Source of the DNA: Streptomyces sp. NBC_00620
GTDB lineage: Bacteria > Actinomycetota > Actinomycetes > Streptomycetales > Streptomycetaceae
Assembly (NCBI RefSeq): GCF_026341825.1
Contig: NZ_JAPENY010000001.1
Location: forward strand, 186,001-250,000
Direction: 5' to 3'
Length of the DNA stretch: 64,000 nucleotides
Below the pieces are notes generated by a model, which saw only the letters and a list, made by a program, of their open reading frames with translations, did not search any database and was not told where the DNA came from. Shown here one piece after another: positions 9,801 through 18,738 of this stretch; the first letter of the stretch is position 1, and each line of letters starts with the position of its first letter. The translations under genes were made by a program, and so were the position numbers.

Positions 9801-10692
9801 GTACCTCGCGGACGACCAGGCGCGCTACAACGTCTACGACTCCCTGCTCTCCGAGTACGCGGTCATGGGCTTCGAGTACGGCTACTCGCTGGCCCGTCCC
9901 GAGTCCCTGGTGATGTGGGAGGCGCAGTTCGGCGACTTCGTCAACGGCGCGCAGACGGTCGTCGACGAGTACATCTCGGCGGCGGAGCAGAAGTGGGGCC
10001 AAACGTCCGGCGTCACCCTCCTCCTGCCCCACGGCTACGAGGGCCAGGGCCCGGACCACTCCTCGGCCCGCATCGAGCGCTTCCTCCAGCTGTGCGCCCA
10101 GAACAACATGACGGTCGCCCAGCCGACGCTCCCGTCGAACTACTTCCACCTCCTGCGGTGGCAGGTGCACAACCCGCACCACAAGCCGCTTGTGGTCTTC
10201 ACCCCGAAGTCGATGCTGCGCCTCAAGGCCGCCGCGTCGAGCACGGAGGAGTTCACGACGGGCGGCTTCCGCCCCGTCATCGGCGACGCGTCGGTCGACC
10301 CGGCCGCCGTCCGTCGGGTCGTCTTCTGCGCCGGCAAGCTCTACTACGACCTTGAGGCCGAACGTAAGAAGCGCGGCAGCACGGACACGGCCATCCTCCG
10401 CATCGAGCGCCTGTACCCCCTCCCGGGTGCCGAGCTCCAGGCGGAGATCGCCAAGTACCCGAACGCCGAGAAGTACCTGTGGGCCCAGGAAGAGCCGGCG
10501 AACCAGGGCGCCTGGCCCTTCATCGCCCTCAACCTGATCGACCACCTCGACCTCGCAGTCGGCGCGGACATCCCGCACGGCGAGCGCCTGCGCCGCATCT
10601 CACGCCCGGCCGGCTCGTCGCCGGCCGTGGGGTCGGCTAAGCGGCACCAGGCGGAGCAGGAGCAGTTGGTTCGGGAGGTGTTCGAGGCCTAG
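6886..10692 (+). CDS. sucA: Multifunctional 2-oxoglutarate dehydrogenase E1 with fused E2-like domain
   Basis: The 1268-residue enzyme is of the actinobacterial SucA/Kgd type. A short E1 N-terminal segment ([20 protein letters not shown]) is followed by a long Ala/Pro linker (about residues 65-145). A 2-oxoacid dehydrogenase acyltransferase domain then carries the active-site motif [10 protein letters not shown] (His363). The thiamine-diphosphate E1 domain has [27 protein letters not shown] and a C-terminal transketolase-like region. It decarboxylates 2-oxoglutarate in the TCA cycle, working with a lipoyl E2/E3 encoded elsewhere. No lipoyl domain is present in this polypeptide. The GTG start has GGAAGAGGG about ten bases upstream. 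Confidence 0.96.
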   Translation: MSPQSPSNSSVSTEEQASGKNPAAAFGPNEWLVDEIYQQYLQDPNSVDRAWWDFFADYKPGAAVASAPAGTAAAGAAAAVPSAVPPAAPAAPAAPAQAAPPAQAVPAPAPAPAPVKPAAAAPAPVKAAPAAAKPAEAKAAPATEAPAGPEYVTLRGPAAAVVKNMNASVEVPTATSVRAVPVKLLFDNRIVINNHLKRARGGKISFTHLIGYAMVQAIKAMPSMNYSFTEKDGKPTLVKPEHVNFGLAIDLVKPNGDRQLVVAGIKKAETLNFFEFWQAYEDIVRRARDGKLTMDDFTGVTVSLTNPGGLGTVHSVPRLMPGQSVIMGVGSMDYPAEFQGTSQDTLNKLGISKVMTLTSTYDHRVIQGAASGEFLRIVANLLLGESGFFDEVFEALRIPYEPVRWLKDIDASHDDDVTKAARVFELIHSYRVRGHVMADTDPLEYRQRKHPDLDITEHGLTLWDLEREFAVGGFAGKSLMKLRDILGVLRDSYCRTTGVEFMHIQDPKQRKWIQDRIERSHSKPEREEQLRILRRLNAAEAFETFLQTKYVGQKRFSLEGGESVIPLLDAVLDSAAESRLDEVVIGMAHRGRLNVLANIVGKSYAQIFREFEGNLDPKSMHGSGDVKYHLGANGTFTGLDGEQIKVSLAANPSHLETVDPIIEGIARAKQDIINKGGTDFTVLPVALHGDAAFAGQGVVAETLNMSQLRGYRTGGTVHIVINNQVGFTAAPESSRSSMYATDVARMIEAPIFHVNGDDPEAVVRVARLAFEFRQAFNKDVVIDLICYRRRGHNESDNPAFTQPLMYDLIDKKRSVRKLYTESLIGRGDITLEEAEQALQDFQGQLEKVFTEVREAISQAPEAHVPEVQPEFPVAVATAISQEVVKRIAESQVNIPDHVTVHPRLLPQLQRRAAMIEDDTIDWGMGETLAIGSLLLEGTPVRLSGQDSRRGTFGQRHAVLIDRRTGEDFTPLQYLADDQARYNVYDSLLSEYAVMGFEYGYSLARPESLVMWEAQFGDFVNGAQTVVDEYISAAEQKWGQTSGVTLLLPHGYEGQGPDHSSARIERFLQLCAQNNMTVAQPTLPSNYFHLLRWQVHNPHHKPLVVFTPKSMLRLKAAASSTEEFTTGGFRPVIGDASVDPAAVRRVVFCAGKLYYDLEAERKKRGSTDTAILRIERLYPLPGAELQAEIAKYPNAEKYLWAQEEPANQGAWPFIALNLIDHLDLAVGADIPHGERLRRISRPAGSSPAVGSAKRHQAEQEQLVREVFEA

Positions 10693-10722
10693 GTCTCGCG
10701 ACACGGGTTCGTACGACGACGG

Positions 10723-10752
10723 AGGCTCGGTTCCCTTTCGAGGGGCCGGGCC
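10723..10752. terminator. Imperfect hairpin between convergent genes
   Basis: An imperfect GC stem-loop (GGCTCGGTTCCC pairing with GGGGCCGGGCC around a short loop) lies in the 75-bp gap between the ends of sucA and the convergent TIR-NB-ARC-TPR gene. It could serve both strands. Confidence 0.35.
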
Positions 10753-10767
10753 TTCGGCGTGTGCGGA

Positions 10768-13700
10768 TCAGGTGGTCAGGGGTTCGAAGTCCCAGTGGGG
10801 GCGCTGACGGTTGCGGGCGGCGCGGGTGCCGGGATGGTCGGGGCCCCGGGTCGCCACGAGGTCGCGGAGGGCGGCGTCCTCCGTCTTGTCGGCCCCTGGC
10901 CGGTCGCCCCAGGCCCGCAGATCGGCGGCGAGGGCGATGCGGGCGGACAGGCTCAGGGGGTGCCGGGGGCCGAGGACGTCGCGGGACTTGGGAGCTGTGT
11001 CCCGGCTGATCGCGAGCGCCGCTTCGTGGTCTCCGGCGAACGCGGCCGCGGACGAGGCGTTGAGGGCACAGCCGAGTGTCCAGGGGTGGCTGGGCCCCAC
11101 GGCCCGCGCCATGTCGTCGAAGGCCTGATCCGCGAGAGCGCGGAACTCGTCCTGTGCACCGACGGCACGCAGGATCAGAGCCTGGTTGGCGTGGGCTCCG
11201 GCGACGAACGGATGCGCAGGGCCGAGCATCCGCTCGTAGTGAGCAGCCACGGACTCGCCCATCTTCCGTGCCTGCTCGATGTCTCCGTGCTCCCGTACGA
11301 AACAGCTGTGGGCTGCGGCGAACATCAGGCTCAGGGGATCGTCCTCGCCGACCGCCCTCTCGCCGCGCACCAGGATCGAGAAGAACAAGGACTCGGCCTG
11401 CGTGAAGTCCCCGGCCTGGTAATGGCACAGGGCCAGGTTGTGCTCTGCCCGCAGGGTCTGCGGGTGGTCCGGACCCAACTCCGCCCGATGAAGGTCCGCG
11501 CTGTGCAGCTGGACCGAGACGGCCTCCCCGGTGCGGCCGAGGAGGCGCAGATCCGTCGCGTAGTGGATTTCGGAGAACAGAGTCCATGGATGATGCGGGC
11601 CCAGGACCCTGCGGCGAGCTGCCAGGGTGCTTCGATCGGTGTCACCTGCGCGCCGATAGTCACCGAGCAGGCGCAGCGACACCGCGAGGTTGTTCCGTGC
11701 CGTGAGGACGTCCGGGTGGTTCTCGTCGCCCGCGAGTTCCTCGTACGCGTCACAGACCTCCTGCGACAGGCCGTACGCCTCCTCGTAGCGTCCCAGTGCC
11801 CGCAGGTCCGCGGCGAGGCTGCCCGCGGCGCGCAGATACTCGCCGTCACGGTGGCCGCCGACCGCCCCGTGCCGCTCGGCCGCGGCGCGGCTGACGGCCT
11901 CGCTGTGCCGGTAGTCGCCGACCGCGCGCAGCAGGTTGGCGTAGTGGTGGCCGAGGTCCCACAGCAGCGGATGGTCGGGGTCGAGGAGTGACTGCCAGGC
12001 GGAGATGGCCAGTTCGGCGAGGTGGAGGCCGGTGCCGTACTCGCCGGAGAGGTAGAGGTAACGCAGACAGTCGACGACCAGTTTCTGCACGGCCGGGTCG
12101 ATGTCGTGCATGGCGTCGGCGTACTCGAGGTGCGGGACGATCTCGGCGTACGCGGGCCACGCCTCCGGATCGCCTGGCCTACCGGGGACCGCGGCGACGA
12201 GTGCGCGGCGTACCGCGGCCGCGAACTCCTCGGCGTCTTCCCAGGGAATGTCCTGGCGGACGACCTGGTGAACCATGCGGTGCATGTAAAGCGCCGCCCC
12301 CTGTGACTCCAGTCGGATCACCGAGTACTGGGACAACCGCTCCAGGGTCCTGTCCCACAACACTGGGTCGCGCATCAACCCGGCCAGGGATTCGGGGCGT
12401 TCACCCGCCGGTATGCCCTTGAGCAGTCGTACGGGGATGGAGCCCGGGGAGAAGAACGCGCAGAGGCGAAGGAGGTCGAGGGATTCGGGGGCGGTTTCCC
12501 ACAACCTGTTCAGCAGGATCGCCCAGGCGGTCCTGAAGGCGAGCGGGAAGTCCGCGGAGACCGAGACGACGTCCTGGTCTGCGCCGCCCCCCAGCAGGGC
12601 GATGTACTCCTGGACGGACATGTCCGAGTCGCGCAGCCAGCCGGCGGTCTGATCGAGCAGGAGCGGCAAGTCCTCCAGAGCCTCGGCGAGTTGGTCGGCC
12701 TCGGCCTCGGTGAGGCGGGGGGCACGGCGACGGATGAAGGCGACGGATTCGCGGCGATCGTAGAACGGGACTTCCAGCAGGGCGGCGCCGTGTTGTGCCC
12801 ACTCGGAATTGCGGGTCGTCAGCAGCACGTCGCCGGGGCCGGTAGGCAGCATGTCCCAGAGCAGGTCCGGCTCGTCCGCGCCGTCCGCGACGAGCAGCCA
12901 GCGGCCGTACGGTTCACCTCTGTGGAGCGCCTGGCGCACGGCTCGGATGCGTTCCCCGTACTCCTGGCCGGTCACCAGGCCGAGTGCCGGGGCGAGTTGC
13001 GCAAGGCGCTCCCGGTAGGTGACACGCCGCTCGGCGGGCACCCACCACACGACGTCGTACTCGGAGCTGAACCGGTACACGTACTCCATGGCCAGTTGGG
13101 TCTTGCCGACACCCGACATGCCGTGCAGCGCGACAGCACCGAAATCCGTGTCCTGGAACAGCCGGCGTACCTCGGTGAGCAGCGCTTCCCGGCCGGTGAA
13201 GCGGACGTTGCGGCGTGGCACTCCGCCCCATACCTCGGGCTGCTCCAAGGGGAACCGTGGGCGGACACGGCCGGAGTCGTCCGGCAGCGGCTCTGTCGGG
13301 AGGCCGAGCCGGTCCAGCAGCCGCCGTTCGGCCTCGCGGGCGTCCATGTCGCGCAGGTCGGCCGGTGCGAGGACCGCGGCAGCGGACGGAACGGGAGTCG
13401 AGGTGATGCTGACAGCCGCGAACCGGTCGGCGTTCGGGGCGACGACCTCGCGCAGGGCCGCGTTCCATTCGGCGTGGCTGCGCGGACCCAGCTGGAAGTA
13501 CCACTCGCTGAGGACCAGGAGTACCTGCCCCGAAGTTGCGAGAAGGTCGTGCAGCGCGTCCGCCACCGGCACCCCCTCGGGCAGGTCCCAGCGCCGCTGG
13601 GTGACGCGCAGGCCGCGCCGCTCCAGCAGGTCCGCGATCCACACGGCCCAGGCCCTGTTGAAGCCGGCATAGCTGATGGTGACGGTCCGCCCGTCGTCCC

Positions 13701-14214
13701 GCTCGGGGACGGGCTCCGGCCGGGTGGTGACGTCGGGGCGCGGCTCGCGCGGAGTCGGCCTGGGCGCGGCGGGCCGGGACGCCCGCGCCCGTACGACCTC
13801 CGCCAGTTGTGCCGCCGGAGCCCGGCCCGGTTCCCGCTCCCGTATCACCGACCGGAGTTCGGCCTTGCGGACCGGCACTCCCCACTGGTTGCTCACTGTC
13901 AGCCACAGCGAGGCGGGCCCCGGGATGGAGCCTGTCGAGACCCGGAAGTCGGCCGGTCCGTAGGTGCCGCCGAACCGGTGCAGGACGACGCTGGGTTCGT
14001 CGAGTGCCGTGCAGACGAAGTGCGGGGAACCGTCGAGGGCAACGGTGAAGGTGAACTCCTCGTCCGGGTAAGGCCATTCGGGGTCGGGGCCGTGCGCTGA
14101 GAGTGGCCCGCGCAGGTCGACGGTGACGAGGTAGTCGCAGTCCGTCTCGGCCTCGTGCGGCCAGGCGACGACGGGTTCGATGAGGAGGGGATGCTGCTCG
14201 TCGGGGGTGGTCAC
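10768..14214 (-). CDS. TIR-NB-ARC-TPR STAND protein with an extra N-terminal domain (FxsT-like paralogue)
   Basis: The 1148-residue protein begins at GTG 14214, overlapping the CHAT gene stop as GTGA. Residues 1-125 form a beta-rich domain of no family I recognise. A Pro/Arg linker follows, then a TIR domain (about 176-290, TVTISYAGFNRAWAVWIADL through LSEWYFQLGPRSHAEW). The NB-ARC NTPase starts near 340 with Walker A GMSGVGKTQ (about 365-373) and Walker B-like LLVADGADEPD. The second half is TPR repeats with recurrent LGPDHPxTL. The C-terminus ends RPHWDFEPLTT, nearly identical to the end of the paralogue at 18739. TIR domains cleave NAD or mediate oligomerisation, and NB-ARC/TPR proteins are signal switches. 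It is the last gene of its operon. Confidence 0.88.
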   Translation of the reverse strand: MTTPDEQHPLLIEPVVAWPHEAETDCDYLVTVDLRGPLSAHGPDPEWPYPDEEFTFTVALDGSPHFVCTALDEPSVVLHRFGGTYGPADFRVSTGSIPGPASLWLTVSNQWGVPVRKAELRSVIREREPGRAPAAQLAEVVRARASRPAAPRPTPREPRPDVTTRPEPVPERDDGRTVTISYAGFNRAWAVWIADLLERRGLRVTQRRWDLPEGVPVADALHDLLATSGQVLLVLSEWYFQLGPRSHAEWNAALREVVAPNADRFAAVSITSTPVPSAAAVLAPADLRDMDAREAERRLLDRLGLPTEPLPDDSGRVRPRFPLEQPEVWGGVPRRNVRFTGREALLTEVRRLFQDTDFGAVALHGMSGVGKTQLAMEYVYRFSSEYDVVWWVPAERRVTYRERLAQLAPALGLVTGQEYGERIRAVRQALHRGEPYGRWLLVADGADEPDLLWDMLPTGPGDVLLTTRNSEWAQHGAALLEVPFYDRRESVAFIRRRAPRLTEAEADQLAEALEDLPLLLDQTAGWLRDSDMSVQEYIALLGGGADQDVVSVSADFPLAFRTAWAILLNRLWETAPESLDLLRLCAFFSPGSIPVRLLKGIPAGERPESLAGLMRDPVLWDRTLERLSQYSVIRLESQGAALYMHRMVHQVVRQDIPWEDAEEFAAAVRRALVAAVPGRPGDPEAWPAYAEIVPHLEYADAMHDIDPAVQKLVVDCLRYLYLSGEYGTGLHLAELAISAWQSLLDPDHPLLWDLGHHYANLLRAVGDYRHSEAVSRAAAERHGAVGGHRDGEYLRAAGSLAADLRALGRYEEAYGLSQEVCDAYEELAGDENHPDVLTARNNLAVSLRLLGDYRRAGDTDRSTLAARRRVLGPHHPWTLFSEIHYATDLRLLGRTGEAVSVQLHSADLHRAELGPDHPQTLRAEHNLALCHYQAGDFTQAESLFFSILVRGERAVGEDDPLSLMFAAAHSCFVREHGDIEQARKMGESVAAHYERMLGPAHPFVAGAHANQALILRAVGAQDEFRALADQAFDDMARAVGPSHPWTLGCALNASSAAAFAGDHEAALAISRDTAPKSRDVLGPRHPLSLSARIALAADLRAWGDRPGADKTEDAALRDLVATRGPDHPGTRAARNRQRPHWDFEPLTT

Positions 14215-15509
14215 CGCGCTTCCCCTTCCCGTGCCGTGAGTCGCAGTGTGGTCAGGGGGTGGCCGTAGTAGTGGAACATGAAGGCGTAGAGCAGCCGCAG
14301 GATCCGTTTCTGGCCCGTCTCGTCCACCTTGCCGTCGTCGTCGCGGATCGGCGGGATGGCGGACGGGGGGCCGAACGCCTCGGCCGCGCGGGCCCGGTAG
14401 GAGAGCAGCGTCCGAGTGACGGGGCGATGCGGGTGGCGGGCGACCTCTTCGACCAGGCCGCGTACCAGGGCGCGGGCATCCTTGTCCCCGACCTGGCCCG
14501 CCGTGACGATGCAGCCTCCGGCCCCTTTGCGCAGGAAGAGTTCGGCGAAGCCGCGCAGCGCGTGCTCTCCTTGGGCGCTGTTGAGCACGGCCCGCCCTGA
14601 GTGGCAGGCGTTCAGGCACACCAGGGAGCGGTCGACGCCCAGGGCGCCCATGGTCTGGCCTTCCAGTTCCGCCCAGGTGCGGTTGCCGAGGGTGAGGCGC
14701 GGGACGCTGTCGCCGTAGGTGCCGTGGCAGCCCATGTACACGAGACCGGTGGGCTCGCCGGGTGTGTCGAGGGTCTGCAGGAAGGGGGTCATCCTGACGT
14801 GCAGTTGGTGTGCGTAGGGCCTGAACACCCGTCCGTCGTCGGCCATCTCGTGGTGGAGGTAACCGAGCACGCGGCCACGGCAGTCCGTCCGCTCGCGCGG
14901 CAGGTCGTAGCGGGTGTCGTGAACGGTCGTCCAGCGGGACAGCACGACCTGCGCGCCCAGCCAGGCTTCCCGCTGGTCTCGACCGGGGTCGGCAGGCAGC
15001 AGGAAGAGTTCCCAGGGGAGTTCGTATCCCGTGTCGTCCCACACGAGGAGGCGAAGTGCGGCGCCGTGCCGGGCGCGGATCCGGTTGAACCACTGGCCCA
15101 GTTCCGGCTGATTGTGCGACCAGAGATGAATGCCGCGCAGGATGTCCGCGGGGTACTCGCCGTCACCGCGGACGTTGCCGAGTCCGACTCCGGGGGCGCT
15201 CAGGCGCGGGGACCGGGACGCGCTGCGGACGCCGAGGTCGCCGCACCAGCCGGTCACCCGGTAGGCGTCCCGCCCGTCGCTGTCGTGGGTACGGACGACG
15301 TACAGCACGGCGTCCCCGTCCTGGAGGCGCTGGTACGGGTGGGACACGCCTCCTCCGACGCCCGCCGCGGCCCGGTGCGGCTGCCGGAGACCGCGTACGG
15401 AAGCGGGAGCGCGGCGGGCCGCCTCCTTCAGGCCCGGCAACGACGCCCGCCGCACCATCGCCCCGGTCCCGGACAGCCACCGGGGGCCGCGCTGGTCGTC
15501 AGCCTCCAT
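14211..15509 (-). CDS. CHAT-domain caspase-like protease
   Basis: The 432-residue protein has the catalytic dyad of CHAT (caspase HetF-associated with TPRs) peptidases: His262 in VYMGCHGTYGD and Cys302 in VCLNACHSG, spaced as in the family. The C-terminal half also matches (FLRKGAGGCIVTAGQV). The N-terminal 120 residues are unassigned. ATG 15509 overlaps the end of the vWA gene by 11 bases and has GAGGGGCGGG upstream; the open frame continues to 15725 but only as a shadow of that gene. Its stop overlaps the start of the STAND protein. CHAT proteases are activated by partner sensors; here the likely partners are the neighbouring STAND and AAA/vWA proteins. The substrate is unknown. Confidence 0.9.
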   Translation of the reverse strand: MEADDQRGPRWLSGTGAMVRRASLPGLKEAARRAPASVRGLRQPHRAAAGVGGGVSHPYQRLQDGDAVLYVVRTHDSDGRDAYRVTGWCGDLGVRSASRSPRLSAPGVGLGNVRGDGEYPADILRGIHLWSHNQPELGQWFNRIRARHGAALRLLVWDDTGYELPWELFLLPADPGRDQREAWLGAQVVLSRWTTVHDTRYDLPRERTDCRGRVLGYLHHEMADDGRVFRPYAHQLHVRMTPFLQTLDTPGEPTGLVYMGCHGTYGDSVPRLTLGNRTWAELEGQTMGALGVDRSLVCLNACHSGRAVLNSAQGEHALRGFAELFLRKGAGGCIVTAGQVGDKDARALVRGLVEEVARHPHRPVTRTLLSYRARAAEAFGPPSAIPPIRDDDGKVDETGQKRILRLLYAFMFHYYGHPLTTLRLTAREGEAR

Positions 15510-17277
15510 CGCGGACCCGCCCCTCCACGACGGTAGCGCCGAGCGTCTCCGCCAGCGCGAACGGCAGGTCCCCGTAAGGACTTCGTGCCGCATCGACGAC
15601 CGCCACCCGCAGTCTGCTGCGGTCCATGGCGGAGATGGGAGCCGCGGCGGTGAGGCTGTCCTCCACTCCCGCAGTGGCAACGGGCCCGTGCAGGCGGCCG
15701 GTGTGACTGGCCAGCAGCGGAACATTGCCGCGGCCGTCGGTCACCACGACCAGCCAGGCCTCCGCGAGGGCACTGCCCTGTCGGCGAAACGCCGCGCGCA
15801 GCACCTGCGCGGCCTGTTCGATCCCGTGGGCAAGGGGTGTGGCCCGCCCCTTCGGCCGGTACAGGGCGGCGAGGACACGCGGGTCGAGTACACCGCGCGC
15901 CGCGAACGACTCGGCGCGAAGTTCGTCCGCCGCGTCGGCGCCGCCGACCTCGATGACGTGGGCGGCGGCTCGTGCGGTGTAGGCCCACTGAAGGAACGGG
16001 GTGAGCGCGTCCTGCCAGTCCCAGTCACCGCGGCAGGTGTGGTCGAGGAGAAGGGTCAGCAGTCGCTCGGGGGCGGGGGCGCGGAGGCGGCTGTGCAGGT
16101 CGACGGGCGCGACCGTGAACCGTGTGTTGCCCCGGATCCGCTGGTGCACGGCTGCTTCCCGCACGGTGCGCACGAGCGCGAGATCCCGGAGGTCGCGCGC
16201 ACGCCGGGTGCCCACGACGGGGCCGCGCGTCGAGGCCGGACCCGAGCGGCGCTGCCAGGGGTTGCGCAGCGGCATGAACTCGCGCAGGACCGCGGCCTCG
16301 TCCTCCGGGTACGGCATGCCCAGCGTGACAGCCGGCGTGGGGCCAACGCCTACGGGGTCCCCGGGCGCGAGCAGCGGCTGCTCCTCGCCCGGAGTGCGCC
16401 GCTGCTCCCGCCGCCCACCGCGATGGCTGCCATGGGGACGTGGCAGCGGTGGAGGGGGCAGCGGGGCCGGGGCTTCGCTGTCCGCGCTGTCATCGACCGC
16501 CGCCGAGTCCGTGACGGGGAGCCCGATGAGCCGCGCCGCCTCCTCGCAGTGCCGGGCGGTGACCTCCGGTTGTCCGTCGAGGGGCGCGAGCGCCCGTGCG
16601 AGCCGTGCGAGCGCCAGGCTTCTGCGCGGTCCCGCTCCCGGCCCGAGGATCTCCTGTACCCGGTCGACGGCCTCGTCCGTGGTGGCCGCGAGGACGGTGG
16701 GGCGCGCCGCCTCGGGCGGCCACTCGTCGGGGACGGCGTGCAGTCCTGGCACGGAGAGCCGTACCGCGAACCGGTCCAGCAGGTGGGGTGTCACCCGCCC
16801 GGCATCCTCGGAACGGCACACCGCGAGCCATCGGGCCTGTGGCCTGATCGCCAGGCGCAGTCCCGGCTGTTCGACGGAGACGACGTCGGAGCCGATGAGC
16901 TGCACGGCCGCCCGCATTCCGGCGACGCTGAGCGTCGTCAGGTCCGGAACCACGGCCAGCGGCGGCGGCCCCGCACTGTCGAGCAGAGGTCCGGGGCCTA
17001 CGGTGAACGCGACGCCGTCCAGGTACCGTTCGAGCCGCGAACGGCTCCAGAGGTCTTCGTCGCGGGTGGCGGCGCCGAGCGGGATCCGGGGGACGGGCGT
17101 GTCGGCCGGGCTGCCGAGGATCGCTGCGAAGAGGCGGGAGACGGGTTCGACCAGACGGGGTTCCAGGTCGAAGAGGAGCACGCCGCCGAGGCCCGGATCG
17201 AGAGCGGCACAGCGGAACGCAAGCTCCAGCCGCCGTGCGTCGTCGGGCGGTTCGGGTGACGGAGTCTCGGTAGTCAT
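15499..17277 (-). CDS. ChlD-like protein: degenerate AAA domain plus C-terminal vWA domain
   Basis: In this 592-residue protein, residues 1-245 resemble the AAA portion of Mg-chelatase D subunits but have no Walker A motif. A Pro/Arg linker spans about 265-300, and a von Willebrand A domain occupies the last 230 residues. The metal-binding MIDAS is only partly kept: DHTCR replaces the usual DxSxS, while the Thr (GRATPLAHG) and Asp (VVVTDGRGN) positions remain. It follows the ChlI-like ATPase by 9 bases and overlaps the CHAT gene, so the three are translationally linked. With no third chelatase subunit or tetrapyrrole genes nearby, a role as an adaptor of a conflict-type AAA/vWA machine is likelier than metal insertion. 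Confidence 0.8.
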   Translation of the reverse strand: MTTETPSPEPPDDARRLELAFRCAALDPGLGGVLLFDLEPRLVEPVSRLFAAILGSPADTPVPRIPLGAATRDEDLWSRSRLERYLDGVAFTVGPGPLLDSAGPPPLAVVPDLTTLSVAGMRAAVQLIGSDVVSVEQPGLRLAIRPQARWLAVCRSEDAGRVTPHLLDRFAVRLSVPGLHAVPDEWPPEAARPTVLAATTDEAVDRVQEILGPGAGPRRSLALARLARALAPLDGQPEVTARHCEEAARLIGLPVTDSAAVDDSADSEAPAPLPPPPLPRPHGSHRGGRREQRRTPGEEQPLLAPGDPVGVGPTPAVTLGMPYPEDEAAVLREFMPLRNPWQRRSGPASTRGPVVGTRRARDLRDLALVRTVREAAVHQRIRGNTRFTVAPVDLHSRLRAPAPERLLTLLLDHTCRGDWDWQDALTPFLQWAYTARAAAHVIEVGGADAADELRAESFAARGVLDPRVLAALYRPKGRATPLAHGIEQAAQVLRAAFRRQGSALAEAWLVVVTDGRGNVPLLASHTGRLHGPVATAGVEDSLTAAAPISAMDRSRLRVAVVDAARSPYGDLPFALAETLGATVVEGRVRDGG

Positions 17278-17286
17278 GTGGCGGGC

Positions 17287-18231
17287 TCAGCCGGACTCGA
17301 AGAGGTCCTTGATCAGGGCATGGTCGTCGAGCCGCCAGTCGAAGGTCCCGCCGTGTGCCGACTCGGGCCTTCGGTGGCGCAGGGCTAGCGGGATGGCCCT
17401 CAGCAGGTGTCGCGGCTCGACCTCTGCGACACCGTCCAGGGCGGCGAGGGCGCGGGCGGCCTGTATGGCGACGATCTCGCCCCGCTGCCCGACGGCGTCG
17501 AGCCGCCCCGCCGCCTCGGCGCACAGACTCAGCACGCCGTCCGGCACCTCGACGCGCGGGAGCCGCTGCCGCGCGGCTACAAGACGGTCGAGGACGGCGG
17601 TGTTGTCCCGCAGGGCCTCGGCCAGCCACTCGGAGGGGCCCCGGGTCCGCTCCGCCTCGAAGTCGAGGACGGTACGGAGCATTCGACGCCGGGCTCCCGT
17701 GTCCAGGTCCGCGGCGCTGACCATGAGCCCGAACCTGTCGAGCAACTGCGGCCGAAGCCCGCCCTCTTCGGGGTTCATGGTTCCGACGAGACCGAAGGCG
17801 AGCTGCTTGGCCGTGGCCAGCCCCTCGCGCTGCACGGACAGCACCCCCGTGGAGACGACGTCGAGGATGATGTTGACGACGTGGTCCTCCAGGAGGTTCA
17901 CCTCGTCGACGTAGAGCAGTCCCTTGTCGTGCGCCTCCTCCAGCAGCCCGGGCTGCTCACGGGTCTCGCCGCGCATCAGGGCATCGAGCCACCAGCCTCC
18001 GACGACTCGGTCCTCGGTCGCGTTGATGGGCAGGGTGACGGGCAGTTCCCCCTCCGCCATCAGGGCGAAGGCCCGGACGATCGTGGACTTGGCGGTGCCG
18101 CGCTGCCCGGCGATGAGAACACCCCCGATGCGCGGCTGCACATGGTTGAGCTCCAGGGCCAGTTTCAGGTCGTCCTGGCCCACGATGCGGCTGTACGGGA
18201 GGATCCACACCCCTGGTGGTGTGCCGCTCAC
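17287..18231 (-). CDS. ChlI/MoxR-type AAA+ ATPase
   Basis: The 314-residue ATPase shows Walker A GQRGTAKST (residues 42-50), Walker B LLYVDEVNLLEDHV (about 105-118), the sensor stretch GTMNPEEG, the LLDRFGL arginine-finger region and a C-terminal lid, as in Mg-chelatase I subunits. I chose GTG 18231, which overlaps the trypco1 stop as GTGA and begins VSGTPPGVWILPYSRIVGQD, the usual family start; ATG 18285 would extend into the trypco1 gene. It pairs with the ChlD-like vWA protein immediately downstream, an arrangement in which the ATPase remodels a target selected by the vWA partner. Confidence 0.88.
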   Translation of the reverse strand: MSGTPPGVWILPYSRIVGQDDLKLALELNHVQPRIGGVLIAGQRGTAKSTIVRAFALMAEGELPVTLPINATEDRVVGGWWLDALMRGETREQPGLLEEAHDKGLLYVDEVNLLEDHVVNIILDVVSTGVLSVQREGLATAKQLAFGLVGTMNPEEGGLRPQLLDRFGLMVSAADLDTGARRRMLRTVLDFEAERTRGPSEWLAEALRDNTAVLDRLVAARQRLPRVEVPDGVLSLCAEAAGRLDAVGQRGEIVAIQAARALAALDGVAEVEPRHLLRAIPLALRHRRPESAHGGTFDWRLDDHALIKDLFESG

Positions 18232-18656
18232 GAGGCGGCTCCGGGCGCGCTCCCCGCCGCGTCCGGAGCGCCGGAGGTCTGCCATCGGAAGGTGATCTGG
18301 AGCTGCGCTTCGGCGCCGCTCTTGACCAGCGCCGCGACACCCGCGTCGACCTTGATGGAAAGCTGCAGCTCGATCTCGTCGGGGCGCAGATCGTCGCCGA
18401 GTTCGCCGAACCTCCGTACGGCCTGTGCCGCACAGCGGCGTGCCAGGTCGAGACCGTCGGTGTAGGCGTCGCGGGCGACCTCGACGACGCGCTGGGCGGG
18501 GTTGCCCCTGGTCTCCTCGTCGCCGTAGACGAGATCGAGACCGTCGAGAGCGGCCGGGCCGAGGTCCGAGTCGACTTCGACGGGGATCGGCCCGTCCGCG
18601 CCCTCCGGGACAGGCCCCACTAAGATCACCACACGTCCCCCTGGTTCAACTCTCAT
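18228..18656 (-). CDS. Trypsin-co-occurring domain 1 (CU044_2847-like) protein
   Basis: In the 142-residue protein, residues 20-125 match the small trypco1 fold as I know it: a short beta start (IPVEVDSD), a helix (AQRVVEVARDAYTDGLDLARR), then LRPDEIELQLSIKVDAGVAAL and AEAQLQITFRW. The same pattern appears in the protein at 32036, which opens the other half of the cluster. Such proteins co-occur with trypsin-like, CHAT and STAND effectors and are thought to be adaptor or regulatory components. The start may instead be the GTG about 24 bases further in, after GGGGGA. It is the first gene of the downstream operon, 82 bases after the FxsT stop. Confidence 0.7.
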   Translation of the reverse strand: MRVEPGGRVVILVGPVPEGADGPIPVEVDSDLGPAALDGLDLVYGDEETRGNPAQRVVEVARDAYTDGLDLARRCAAQAVRRFGELGDDLRPDEIELQLSIKVDAGVAALVKSGAEAQLQITFRWQTSGAPDAAGSAPGAAS

Positions 18657-18738
18657 GTCCTGTGCGGCTGTTGAGAGAGAACTGGGTCATTCCCCGGCAC
18701 ACAGTGGGTTATGCGCACCGGGGTCTTACCACCGCGCG

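Noticed and set aside
14215..15093. 293-residue extension of the STAND protein
   Set aside because: It overlaps the CHAT gene in another frame with Arg/Pro-rich composition; the GTG at 14214 overlaps the CHAT stop in the usual way.
15499..18231. Mg- or cobalto-chelatase for tetrapyrrole synthesis
   Set aside because: There is no large H/CobN subunit or cofactor genes, the neighbours are CHAT and STAND proteins, and the vWA MIDAS is altered.
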